A DNA stretch of 32,406 nucleotides, taken from Bacteroidaceae bacterium. GTDB taxonomy: Bacteria > Bacteroidota > Bacteroidia > Bacteroidales > Bacteroidaceae. How positions within the stretch are numbered: the first letter of the stretch is position 1; every line of letters begins with the position of its first letter. A program made the translations under genes and the position numbers. Location: assembly GCA_017472635.1 (NCBI GenBank), contig JAFUPU010000038.1, positions 1 to 32,406 of the forward strand. The letters are read 5' to 3'. The notes below the pieces were generated by a model, which was given only the letters and a program-made list of their open reading frames with translations, was not told the origin of the DNA and did no database searches. Shown in pieces: positions 1-7,149 of the stretch.

Positions 1-351
1 ATATAATATATATAATAAAATATATTTACACATAACTATCCTGTAATAACAGAAAACAAGTGTCCAAAATTAATTGTCACGAATTGTCACGTCACGCTTT
101 TTGTGCCCCTCCCATCGTCTGTCGGAGTCGTTTCATCCGAGAAAGTCCGTCACATTTTTTGCTCCTACCTCTCAAAAAATTTTTCTCCGTGCACCAAAAA
201 AAATCCACAGGCAATACCCCCTCGAAACCCTCCTTAAAAATTTTTGAGCCATCCCCCTTTGCTGTACAGATTATTTTTCTTATATTTGCAAAATCAATAG
301 ATTTACAGAGTAGATAAACAATAAAATATCCGTACATAACATAATTATAAC
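1..351. other. Gene-free AT-rich region ahead of the four-helix-bundle pseudogene
   Basis: I see no credible gene here. The first 35 bases are almost pure A/T. A 10-bp unit, AATTGTCACG, is directly repeated at 72-81 and 82-91. A near-perfect inverted pair of A/T blocks lies at 171-184 and 236-248. The only clear functional signal is the promoter at 258-288. The two open frames crossing this stretch have low-complexity translations unlike any family I know. Confidence 0.6.
258..288 (+). promoter_or_regulatory. Bacteroidetes-type promoter
   Basis: TTTG at 258-261, a 19-bp spacer and TATATTTG at 281-288 match the Bacteroides -33/-7 pattern (TTTG, about 19 bp, TAnnTTTG). It lies about 64 bp upstream of the ATG at 352 and would drive the broken four-helix-bundle gene. 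Confidence 0.6.
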
Positions 352-912
352 ATGGATGAAGACAAGGAGTTCCTACGGCAGGACAACGATTACCGCACAT
401 TGAAAGCATTCCAAAAGCGGAGTGCATCTACGATGTAACCTATTACTTTGCGCATACGTTTCTGAAACCGGGCGACCGCACCATTGACCAGATGATACAG
501 GCGGCACGCTCGGGCAAGCAGAATCTGGCGGAGGGAAATATTGACGGAGTGACGTCGCGCGAAATGGAAATAAAGCTGACAAATGTCAACCGCGCTTCGC
601 TTCACGAACTGTTGCTCGATTATGAAGATTTCCTGCGTGTGCGCGGTCTTGAGCAGTGGGCTTTCGACGACCCCCGATGTGTGCAGACGCGTGCTTTCTG
701 CAAGGCACATCTCGACTCGGCCATCTACCGCGAGAAGGTGAAGGAACGCTCGGCAGAAACCATTGCCAACATAGCCATCACCCTCATCCACCAGTGCGAC
801 GTGCTCATCCGCGGTCTTATCGAATGGCAGAAGCGCAACTTCAAAGAGAAGGGCGCATCAAAGAGGAGAGATGTACCGCGCCCGCAAGGATTGGATGAAG
901 CGGAACGGGTGA
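352..912 (+). pseudogene. Four-helix-bundle (S23/Avd-like, 'suffix domain') protein, frameshifted
   Basis: The ATG at 352 opens a frame that stops after about 28 codons. The family-like protein resumes in another frame just after the A-run at 413-416 and reads on as ECIYDVTYYFAHTFLKPGDR, then AARSGKQNLAEGN and later helices. One extra A at 413-416 would restore a single frame. Near the 3' end the sense frame seems to shift twice more. At about 851 it moves to a frame reading GRIKEE, and at about 868 to one reading MYRARKDWMKRNG that stops at 910-912. Each shift fits loss of one base. With those repairs the gene ends 13 bp before the convergent nucleotidyltransferase instead of overlapping it. 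Known family: small helical-bundle proteins related to S23 intervening-sequence and Avd proteins, with no settled function. The A-run shift is clear; the two 3' shifts are inferred. Decay or sequencing error are both possible. Confidence 0.7.
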
Positions 913-925
913 GCCCCATTATCCA

Positions 926-1660
926 TCATTTGCCGAACTTCTCGCAGGCTTCGTGGTAGGTGTCGAGTGAGCCTATATCAAAACGTCCGGCACTCATGCG
1001 CCATGCATGCATGGGGGTGTGGTCCACCATATAATGTGCCAAATTTCCGGGTGCATCTTTGCCACAACCGTTTTCTACACTGTGACGCACCCAATCAAGG
1101 TCGTGCTTGAGATAGATGTAAAAAGGTGGAACTGCCCAATGACTCTTGGGCACCTGAGGCTTCTCTTCCATGCCCAACACGCGCATCTCCGCATCGACCT
1201 CGATGACACCGGTGCGTTGAAGTTTTTCAACACTCGGTTGCTCGTGACACATGATGCAACTGGTGTTTTTGGCTTTGGCAAAATCCACAAACTCGCGGAA
1301 AGAGAAGAAGAGCAGGTTGTCAGCTGCTACGACCAACAAATCATCGTCGATATGCAGTTTTTCCAAAGCAAACAGGAGGTCACATACGGCACCCAGGCGC
1401 GTCTCGTTGGTCTCGGTGCCATCGTCGACGATTGTCACGGGCTTGGCATAGTGCTGGTTGGATGCCCACTCTTGGAAGATAGGGGCAAACTTGTGGTTGG
1501 TAATGATGATGTGTTCGTCAATCTCAGGGATGGTGTCTATATCATCCAACATACGTCCCAAGATGGTGTTATCGCCTATCTGAAGGAGGGGCTTTGGGAA
1601 ATTGCGGGTCAATTCGCCCAATCGGGTGGCATAACCGGCTGCTATAACTATATTTTTCAT
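926..1660 (-). CDS. Sugar-nucleotide-type nucleotidyltransferase (NTP_transferase family)
   Basis: A 244-residue protein of the RmlA/GlmU-like nucleotidyltransferase fold, which transfers NMP from an NTP to a sugar phosphate or similar phosphorylated acceptor. The N-terminal signature is at residues 7-25 (AAGYATRLGELT followed by PKPLL), with the conserved Arg and Lys. Other landmarks are VVAADNLLFF (about 108-117), where the family usually has a metal-binding Asp, and the late GRFDIGSLDTYHEA segment. There is no C-terminal acyltransferase-like domain, so it is a single-domain enzyme. The start is the ATG at 1658-1660, about 25 bp after its own TAnnTTTG promoter. It is transcribed away from fbp. 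The substrate cannot be told from sequence; LPS, capsule or phospholipid head-group precursors are all possible. Confidence 0.82.
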   Translation of the reverse strand: MKNIVIAAGYATRLGELTRNFPKPLLQIGDNTILGRMLDDIDTIPEIDEHIIITNHKFAPIFQEWASNQHYAKPVTIVDDGTETNETRLGAVCDLLFALEKLHIDDDLLVVAADNLLFFSFREFVDFAKAKNTSCIMCHEQPSVEKLQRTGVIEVDAEMRVLGMEEKPQVPKSHWAVPPFYIYLKHDLDWVRHSVENGCGKDAPGNLAHYMVDHTPMHAWRMSAGRFDIGSLDTYHEACEKFGK

Positions 1661-1685
1661 CAGAATCTTTTTTTAAGTTCGGGTG

Positions 1686-1717
1686 CAAAGATATATCTTT
1701 TATTTCATTTGCCCAAA
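1686..1717 (-). promoter_or_regulatory. Promoter for the nucleotidyltransferase gene
   Basis: On the minus strand TTTG (1714-1717), a 20-bp spacer and TATCTTTG (1686-1693) fit the Bacteroides promoter pattern. It sits about 26 bp upstream of the start codon. Confidence 0.65.
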
Positions 1718-1777
1718 GATTTTGAATTTATCTGCCTCTTTTTGCCCTTGATGACAAAAAAACAGTTTTTCTTACTC

Positions 1778-1806
1778 TTTGTTTTCTGAAATTATGTGTA
1801 CCTTTG
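1778..1806 (+). promoter_or_regulatory. Promoter for fbp
   Basis: TTTG at 1778-1781, a 17-bp spacer and an exact TACCTTTG at 1799-1806. Transcription would begin at about 1812, so the upstream in-frame ATGs at 1779 and 1794 are excluded and the fbp start falls at 1830. Confidence 0.65.
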
Positions 1807-1829
1807 CAAAACAGAAAATAGTCGATAGC

Positions 1830-3827
1830 ATGAATACCTATAACAACATTACTGCTGAAGAGATTGAAAAAGACATGCGCTATCTGCAACTGTTGGCACA
1901 AAACTTCCCGACCATAGCAGAGGCAAGCACTGAAATCATCAATCTGCAAGCCATATTAAACCTGCCCAAGGGGACAGAGCACTTCCTTGCCGACCTGCAT
2001 GGTGAATATGAAGCATTCTTGCATGTGTTGAAGAATGCATCGGGGTCAATCAAGCGTAAAATCAACGAGATATTCGGCAATACGTTGCGCGAGAGCGAGA
2101 AGAAAGAGCTGTGCACACTCATCTATTACCCCGAGCAGAAGCTGGAGCTGGTGAAAAGCATGGAAGATGACTTGGAAGACTGGTATCTGATTACCTTGAA
2201 CAACCTGGTGAAAGTGTGCCAAAGCGTATCGTCCAAATATTCACGCTCGAAAGTGCAGAAGGCGTTGCCCAAAGAGTTCTCTTACATCATACAAGAGCTT
2301 CTGCACGAGTCTTCAGTAGACCCCAACAAGTATGCATACATCAATGTCATCATCAGTTCAATCATAGAGACCCGACGGGCTGACGACTTCATCATCGCCC
2401 TGTGCAACCTGATACAACAGCTGACCATCGACCGGCTGCACATCGTAGGCGACATCTACGACCGCGGACCCGGCGCACACATCATCATGGACACGTTGTG
2501 CGACTATCATCACTTCGACATCCAATGGGGCAACCACGACATCCTGTGGATGGGGGCTGCTGCCGGCAACGAGGCTTGTATGGCAAATGTGCTGAGAATG
2601 TGCTTGCGCTACGGCAACCTGGCAACCCTCGAGGACGGATACGGCATCAACCTCATGCCCTTAGCGGCATTTGCCATGGAGACGTATGCCGAAGACCCCT
2701 GCACCCTGTTCGGGCCAAAGATTGACGAGAATGACACCCAACACAGTGCAAAGACACGCCGGCTGATGGCACAGATGCACAAGGCCATCTGCATCATCCA
2801 GTTCAAGTTAGAGGCTGCCATCATTGCACGGCGCCCGGACTTCGACATGGATGACCGACGCCTGTTGCACCACATCGATTTCGAGCGGATGGTGTTCATG
2901 TCGGGCGGAAAAGAGTATGAGATGAACGACACGTTCTTCCCCACAATAGACCCGCAGGCACCCTACCGGCTAAGTGCCGAAGAGCAAGAGCTGATGGACA
3001 AAATCAGCCACTCATTCATGGTCAGCGAAAAGCTGAAAAAGCACATGCGGTGCATGCTGAAAAACGGGTGCATGTACAACATCTGCAACTCAAACCTCCT
3101 GTTTCATGCCTCCATCCCCCTGAATGCCGACGGCACGCTGAAAGATGTGCTGATCAACGGAAAATACTATAAGGGAAAAGCCCTGTTGGAGAAGGTGGGA
3201 CAGACCATCAGAGCTGCATTCAACGAAGATATCGAGCCCGAAGAGAGGCTGTTCGCACGCGACTACATCTGGTACCTGTGGTGTGGAAAAGATGCCGCAG
3301 CTTTCGACAAAGACAAAATGTCGACCTTTGAACGCTACTTCATCAAAGACAAAGAGCTGCATAAAGAGACTAAGGGATACTACTACAGCTTGCGCGACAA
3401 CGAGGCGGTGGTGGACATGATATTGGACGAATTCGGCGTAGAGGGCAAACACCGCCATATCATCAACGGACACGTGCCGGTGAAGACGCTGAAAGGCGAA
3501 CAACCCATCAAAGCCAACGGCAAGTTGCTGGTGATTGACGGAGGGTTCTCAAAAGCATACCAACCCGAGACGGGCATTGCCGGATATACCTTGGTATACC
3601 ACTCGAGAGGCATGCAGCTGGTGCAACACGAGCCTTTCACCTCTACCCAAAAGGCTATAGAGGAGGGACAAGACATCAAGTCGACAACGTTCATCGTCGA
3701 AACCAACCAACAACGCATCATGGTGAGAGACACCGATGAAGGAAAGATTCTGGAAAAACAGATTACAGACTTGAAACGTCTGTTGGTGGCTTATCGGAGA
3801 GGATTCATAAAAGAACGGGGAAAATAA
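1830..3827 (+). CDS. fbp: Fructose-1,6-bisphosphatase, class III
   Basis: Hydrolyses fructose 1,6-bisphosphate to fructose 6-phosphate in gluconeogenesis; cytosolic. The protein is 665 residues when started at MNTYNNI, a usual length for the class III (Firmicutes/Bacteroidetes, COG3855) family. The calcineurin-type metallophosphoesterase core is visible: GDIYDRGPG, then WGNHDILWMGAAAGN, and later INGHVPVKTLKGEQP with DGGFSKAYQ near the C terminus, which supply the metal ligands and phosphate-binding residues. The start at 1830 is preferred because the promoter -7 element lies at 1799-1806, inside the longer open frame. The gene is probably monocistronic, ending in the terminator at 3872-3918. 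I see no truncation or unusual codons. Confidence 0.95.
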   Translation: MNTYNNITAEEIEKDMRYLQLLAQNFPTIAEASTEIINLQAILNLPKGTEHFLADLHGEYEAFLHVLKNASGSIKRKINEIFGNTLRESEKKELCTLIYYPEQKLELVKSMEDDLEDWYLITLNNLVKVCQSVSSKYSRSKVQKALPKEFSYIIQELLHESSVDPNKYAYINVIISSIIETRRADDFIIALCNLIQQLTIDRLHIVGDIYDRGPGAHIIMDTLCDYHHFDIQWGNHDILWMGAAAGNEACMANVLRMCLRYGNLATLEDGYGINLMPLAAFAMETYAEDPCTLFGPKIDENDTQHSAKTRRLMAQMHKAICIIQFKLEAAIIARRPDFDMDDRRLLHHIDFERMVFMSGGKEYEMNDTFFPTIDPQAPYRLSAEEQELMDKISHSFMVSEKLKKHMRCMLKNGCMYNICNSNLLFHASIPLNADGTLKDVLINGKYYKGKALLEKVGQTIRAAFNEDIEPEERLFARDYIWYLWCGKDAAAFDKDKMSTFERYFIKDKELHKETKGYYYSLRDNEAVVDMILDEFGVEGKHRHIINGHVPVKTLKGEQPIKANGKLLVIDGGFSKAYQPETGIAGYTLVYHSRGMQLVQHEPFTSTQKAIEEGQDIKSTTFIVETNQQRIMVRDTDEGKILEKQITDLKRLLVAYRRGFIKERGK

Positions 3828-3871
3828 GCAAGCCCATTACAGAGGGGTTACCCTACAAAACATTAGGCAGG

Positions 3872-3918
3872 GTCTCTTTGTTATATCTCCACATATATAA
3901 CGAAGAGACTCTTTTTTT
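3872..3918 (+). terminator. Strong intrinsic terminator after fbp, abutting the cbpA start codon
   Basis: A 15-bp stem (3872-3886 with 3895-3909, one G-T wobble), an 8-nt loop, then seven T's at 3912-3918. The T-tract ends exactly where the next gene's ATG begins (3919), leaving no room for a separate leader after the hairpin. Confidence 0.85.
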
Positions 3919-4794
3919 ATGGCATATATCGACTATTACCGGACGTTAGGCATAAACAAGGATGCCACGCAAGCCGAAATCAAAAAAGCGTATCGGAAGC
4001 TCGCACGCAAGTATCACCCCGACCTCCACCCTAATGACGAATCGGCGAAGGCAAAATTCCAAGAGATAAACGAAGCCAATGAAGTATTGAGCGACCCTGA
4101 AAAGCGCAAGAAATATGACGAATATGGCGAACACTGGAAGTATGCCGAGGAGATGAAATCACGCACACGACAGGGCACCTACGAGGCTGAAGGCGGATTC
4201 AACAGGGAGAATTGGGACGAGGGGTCCTTTGTGGATTTTGATGACTTTCTGGAGCAATTGTTAGGACACCGCGGATTCAAACGTGCCAACAACAGGCAAC
4301 GGGGAGAAGACTACCAAGCAACCATGGAGGTGACCCTGCGCGAAGCGGCACAAACCCATAAGCGCATCATCCAAGTAAACGGGCATGACCTGCGCATCAC
4401 CATCCCGGCAGGTATTGCCGACGGACAACGCATCAGATTGCGCCAACAAGGCGGAAAGGGAGTGAACGGAGGAGAGGCAGGCGACCTTTACATCACATTC
4501 AAGATTGTGGAAGACCCTCAGTTCACACGCCAAGGAGATGACCTCTACACCAACGTGGTGATAGACTTGAAGAGCGCCTTGTTAGGAGGTGAGACCATCA
4601 TCGAGACGTTGACGGGCAAGATTAAGCTGAAGATTACCCCCATAGTGCAACCCGGCAATAAGGTGCGTCTGAAGGGCAAAGGATTCCCCCGCTACAAGCG
4701 AGAGGGCGAGTATGGCGACCTCATTGTCACCTATCAGCTGAAACTCCCTACGGCCATCACCGATGAGCTGAAACGAGAAATATCGAAGCTATAG
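3919..4794 (+). CDS. cbpA: CbpA-like DnaJ-family co-chaperone without zinc finger
   Basis: A 291-residue type II J-protein. The J domain is at about residues 4-70, with HPD at 33-35 for stimulating DnaK ATPase. A short Gly/acidic linker ([16 protein letters not shown]) follows, then two DnaJ C-terminal beta domains (about 125-285: [38 protein letters not shown]). The Cys-rich zinc finger of true DnaJ is absent, as in CbpA. The start is fixed by alignment of the J domain ([12 protein letters not shown]) and lies directly on the T-tract of the fbp terminator. No TAnnTTTG is evident upstream, so expression may depend on read-through from fbp or on an unrecognised promoter. Function in general proteostasis or nucleoid binding is inferred from the family. 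Confidence 0.9.
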   Translation: MAYIDYYRTLGINKDATQAEIKKAYRKLARKYHPDLHPNDESAKAKFQEINEANEVLSDPEKRKKYDEYGEHWKYAEEMKSRTRQGTYEAEGGFNRENWDEGSFVDFDDFLEQLLGHRGFKRANNRQRGEDYQATMEVTLREAAQTHKRIIQVNGHDLRITIPAGIADGQRIRLRQQGGKGVNGGEAGDLYITFKIVEDPQFTRQGDDLYTNVVIDLKSALLGGETIIETLTGKIKLKITPIVQPGNKVRLKGKGFPRYKREGEYGDLIVTYQLKLPTAITDELKREISKL

Positions 4795-4825
4795 CACCGC
4801 CCGCCAACCATGCGCAGAGGCTTGC

Positions 4826-4842
4826 TTCGGAGAGTCTCCGAA
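4826..4842. other. Short perfect palindrome in the cbpA/pheS convergent region
   Basis: Seven to eight base pairs (TTCGGAG / CTCCGAA) around a 1-3 nt centre. No T-run follows on either strand, so it is not a classical terminator. It could still end or stabilise the 3' end of the cbpA transcript. Confidence 0.4.
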
Positions 4843-4860
4843 AAGTAAAGAAAAAAGAAA

Positions 4861-4905
4861 GTGTGCCAATATTCACATTGTATACAACAAGGAATAATGA
4901 CACAC
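4861..4905. other. Nested imperfect palindrome between cbpA and pheS
   Basis: Arms 4861-4874 and 4892-4905 can pair at 12 of 14 positions. The loop holds a perfect 10-bp palindrome, TTGTATACAA (4878-4887). It lies between two convergent genes, where a bidirectional terminator or protein site would fit, but there is no strong T-tract. Confidence 0.4.
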
Positions 4906-4967
4906 CTCACTTATCTGAATTTATAATAAAAATATATTACAATTTATCGAGAGATTTCACCCTGGCA

Positions 4968-5987
4968 TCAGTTGGCTGCCTCAAACTCTTTGAGGAAACG
5001 TACATCGTTTTCAGAGAACATACGCAAATCCTTTACCTGATACTTCAAGTTGGTGATACGCTCGATACCCATACCAAGCGCATATCCTGAATAGATTTTG
5101 CTATCAATGCCATTTGCCTCCAACACATTGGGGTCTACCATACCGCATCCCAAAATTTCTACCCAGCCGGTGTGTTTACAGAAGGCACATCCCTTTCCGC
5201 CACAAATGTTACAACTGATATCCATCTCGGCAGAAGGCTCGGTAAAGGGGAAATAAGAGGGGCGCAGACGTATCTTGGTGTCATTGCCGAACATCTCTTT
5301 GGCAAAAAGCAAGAGCACCTGCTTGAGGTCGGTGAACGACACATTCTTGTCGACATAAAGCGCCTCTACCTGATGGAAGAAACAGTGCGCACGATAGCTG
5401 ATGGCTTCGTTGCGGTATACGCGACCCGGACAGATGATGCGGATGGGAGGTTGTGACACTTCCATCACCCGACTCTGCACCGACGAGGTGTGTGTGCGAA
5501 GTATGATATCGGGGTGTGCCTCGATAAAGAATGTATCCTGCATGTCGCGTGCCGGATGGTCTTCGGCAAAGTTCATCGACGAGAAGACATGCCAATCATC
5601 TTCCACCTCGGGACCCTCAGCCAACGAGAAGCCCAAACGGGCAAAGATGTCGACAATTTCATTCTTCACGATAGAAAGAGGATGACGTGTACCCACCCCT
5701 ATCGGATAAGCGGTGCGAGTAAGATCCAACTCATTGCTACCTGTATCTTGATTGGCAAAAGCCTCTTTCAACTCGTTGATGCGGTCTTGCGCTTTTGTCT
5801 TCAGTTGGTTCAGTTTCATACCCACCTCTTTCTTCTGTTCGGCAGGCACATTACGGAAGTCTGCCATCAACTCGTTGATAGCACCCTTTTTACTCAAATA
5901 TTTGATACGAAGCGCTTCCAAAGCTTCTGCATTATCGGCATGCAAGTTCTCCACTTCAGCCAGGAGTTGTTCGATTTTTGTTATCAT
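4968..5987 (-). CDS. pheS: Phenylalanyl-tRNA synthetase alpha subunit
   Basis: Charges tRNA-Phe as part of the alpha2beta2 PheST enzyme. The protein is complete at 339 residues. The N-terminal coiled coil (about 1-80) precedes the class II catalytic core: RHPLSIVKNEI, then FHQVEALYVD, RPSYFPFTEPS, and motif 3 GYALGMGIER at 301-310. A C-x2-C-x4-C-x2-C cluster (Cys 259, 262, 267, 270) occurs at the position where many bacterial PheS proteins carry one. pheT is not next to it, so the two subunits are encoded apart here; the neighbours are a J-protein (convergent) and a glycosyltransferase. An exact TAACTTTG lies upstream. Confidence 0.96.
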   Translation of the reverse strand: MITKIEQLLAEVENLHADNAEALEALRIKYLSKKGAINELMADFRNVPAEQKKEVGMKLNQLKTKAQDRINELKEAFANQDTGSNELDLTRTAYPIGVGTRHPLSIVKNEIVDIFARLGFSLAEGPEVEDDWHVFSSMNFAEDHPARDMQDTFFIEAHPDIILRTHTSSVQSRVMEVSQPPIRIICPGRVYRNEAISYRAHCFFHQVEALYVDKNVSFTDLKQVLLLFAKEMFGNDTKIRLRPSYFPFTEPSAEMDISCNICGGKGCAFCKHTGWVEILGCGMVDPNVLEANGIDSKIYSGYALGMGIERITNLKYQVKDLRMFSENDVRFLKEFEAAN

Positions 5988-6027
5988 TCAGCTATTGATA
6001 TTTGTTCGATTCATTAAAAAGTGGGTG

Positions 6028-6035
6028 CAAAGTTA
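6028..6035 (-). promoter_or_regulatory. Candidate -7 element for pheS
   Basis: TAACTTTG on the minus strand matches TAnnTTTG about 40 bp before the pheS ATG. I found no convincing upstream TTG box at the right spacing. Confidence 0.45.
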
Positions 6036-6082
6036 ACTATTAAAACTGAAAAAGCGCTTATGCCCTTGTTTAATTTTTCGTT

Positions 6083-6976
6083 TTACCCCTTATTTCTTTG
6101 CAACAAACAGGCATAATACCCCAATTTATAGAGTGCGAAAAGCGTCAAATTGGGAGATTTTCCAAGCAAATTGCGCCTCAACAATGGTGCAAAAAGCCTG
6201 AACAGAGGAGGCAGCATCCCATGCAATGCCCAGCGCCTGAGTTGCTGATGTTTGTCGACCAGGCGCGAATGAAAGTGTATGCCCCGTTGTTGCAGATGCA
6301 CCAATGTACACAAAGCCGTCTCTGTCTTCCTCAAAAAAGTCAGATTATCCTCTAACCCGAGGTGTATCAACGGATTGTCAAAATGAAAAACAGGGATGTC
6401 ACGTCGCTTCAACTCTTCGCCAAAAAGTGTATCTTCATATCCGTACTCTTTGCAATTCTCATCAAAACGGATATCCATAAACACCTCACGCCTTATGGCA
6501 AAGCAAAAAGTGGTAAAACAGGCATAAGGATGTTTGCTACGCTCACTTGCCGCCCGGTGGAGGTCAGCCTCTTTTTCGTAGGTGTAACGCAACGTCACAT
6601 CGGGGTGTGGCAATGCATCAGGATGGCGCAACCCTCCACACACAACCGGTGCCTGTCGGATGGCATCCAAGTATCGGAGAAGAAAATCGGGATTCGTCAC
6701 CTGTGCATCGCAATCCATAAAGAGCAAGACTTCGCCCTTTGCCTCCATGGCAAGCCAATTGCGGATAGAGGCACGCCCCCTATTGCAGGGCATCACCTCA
6801 AAACGGCAATGCGGGAGGCTGTTTATCTGTTGATTGGCACTAACAGAGGCGTCAGTAGAGGCATCATCGGCAACAATGATTTCATATGCATGCCCTGTCT
6901 GACCCGCCTGTTCAACCAACGCACACACCAGAGCTGTACATTCACGATTGTATGTCGGTATCAGTATAGAAAGCAT
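6083..6976 (-). CDS. Family 2 glycosyltransferase
   Basis: A 297-residue GT2 (GT-A fold) enzyme transferring a sugar from a nucleotide sugar. It opens directly with the Rossmann-like strand MLSILIPTYNRE. ADDASTD (36-42) and the DxD motif DCD (88-90) bind the nucleotide and metal. FCFAIRREVF and GYEDTLFGEELKRR (about 155-190) match the second half of the GT2 fold with the usual acidic catalytic region. The C terminus carries a basic, partly hydrophobic tail without an obvious membrane segment, so it is likely cytosolic or peripheral. Acceptor and donor are unknown. It stands alone between pheS (same strand, 95 bp away) and the divergent DUF5686 gene. It is not part of a visible polysaccharide cluster. 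Confidence 0.85.
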   Translation of the reverse strand: MLSILIPTYNRECTALVCALVEQAGQTGHAYEIIVADDASTDASVSANQQINSLPHCRFEVMPCNRGRASIRNWLAMEAKGEVLLFMDCDAQVTNPDFLLRYLDAIRQAPVVCGGLRHPDALPHPDVTLRYTYEKEADLHRAASERSKHPYACFTTFCFAIRREVFMDIRFDENCKEYGYEDTLFGEELKRRDIPVFHFDNPLIHLGLEDNLTFLRKTETALCTLVHLQQRGIHFHSRLVDKHQQLRRWALHGMLPPLFRLFAPLLRRNLLGKSPNLTLFALYKLGYYACLLQRNKG

Positions 6977-7111
6977 AAAGCTTCATTTCAAAATTGCTAA
7001 AAGCGGAAACATTTCGTTTAAATTCTTTGTTTGAAACGTAGATATGGCTCGAATATTGTTCAAAAAGGTTAATAAGCATCCCGTTTTTTCGAAAGATTGC
7101 CCGTTAATATT

Positions 7112-7119
7112 TACCTTTG
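7112..7119 (+). promoter_or_regulatory. Candidate -7 element for the DUF5686 gene
   Basis: An exact TACCTTTG lies 30 bp before the ATG at 7150. The upstream box is weak. Confidence 0.5.
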
Positions 7120-7149
7120 CCACCGAAATTGTAAGGATAGAGATAATTC

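Noticed and set aside
171-248. Inverted A/T blocks as a terminator or invertible element
   Set aside because: AT-only palindromic runs arise easily in this composition, and there is no recombinase gene nearby.
60-427. Open frames on both strands near the left edge
   Set aside because: No family resemblance; they overlap the promoter and the start of the four-helix-bundle pseudogene.
1007-1789. 260-codon plus-strand frame opposite the nucleotidyltransferase
   Set aside because: It is antisense to a clear enzyme gene, contains that gene's promoter in its 3' part, and has no recognisable motifs.
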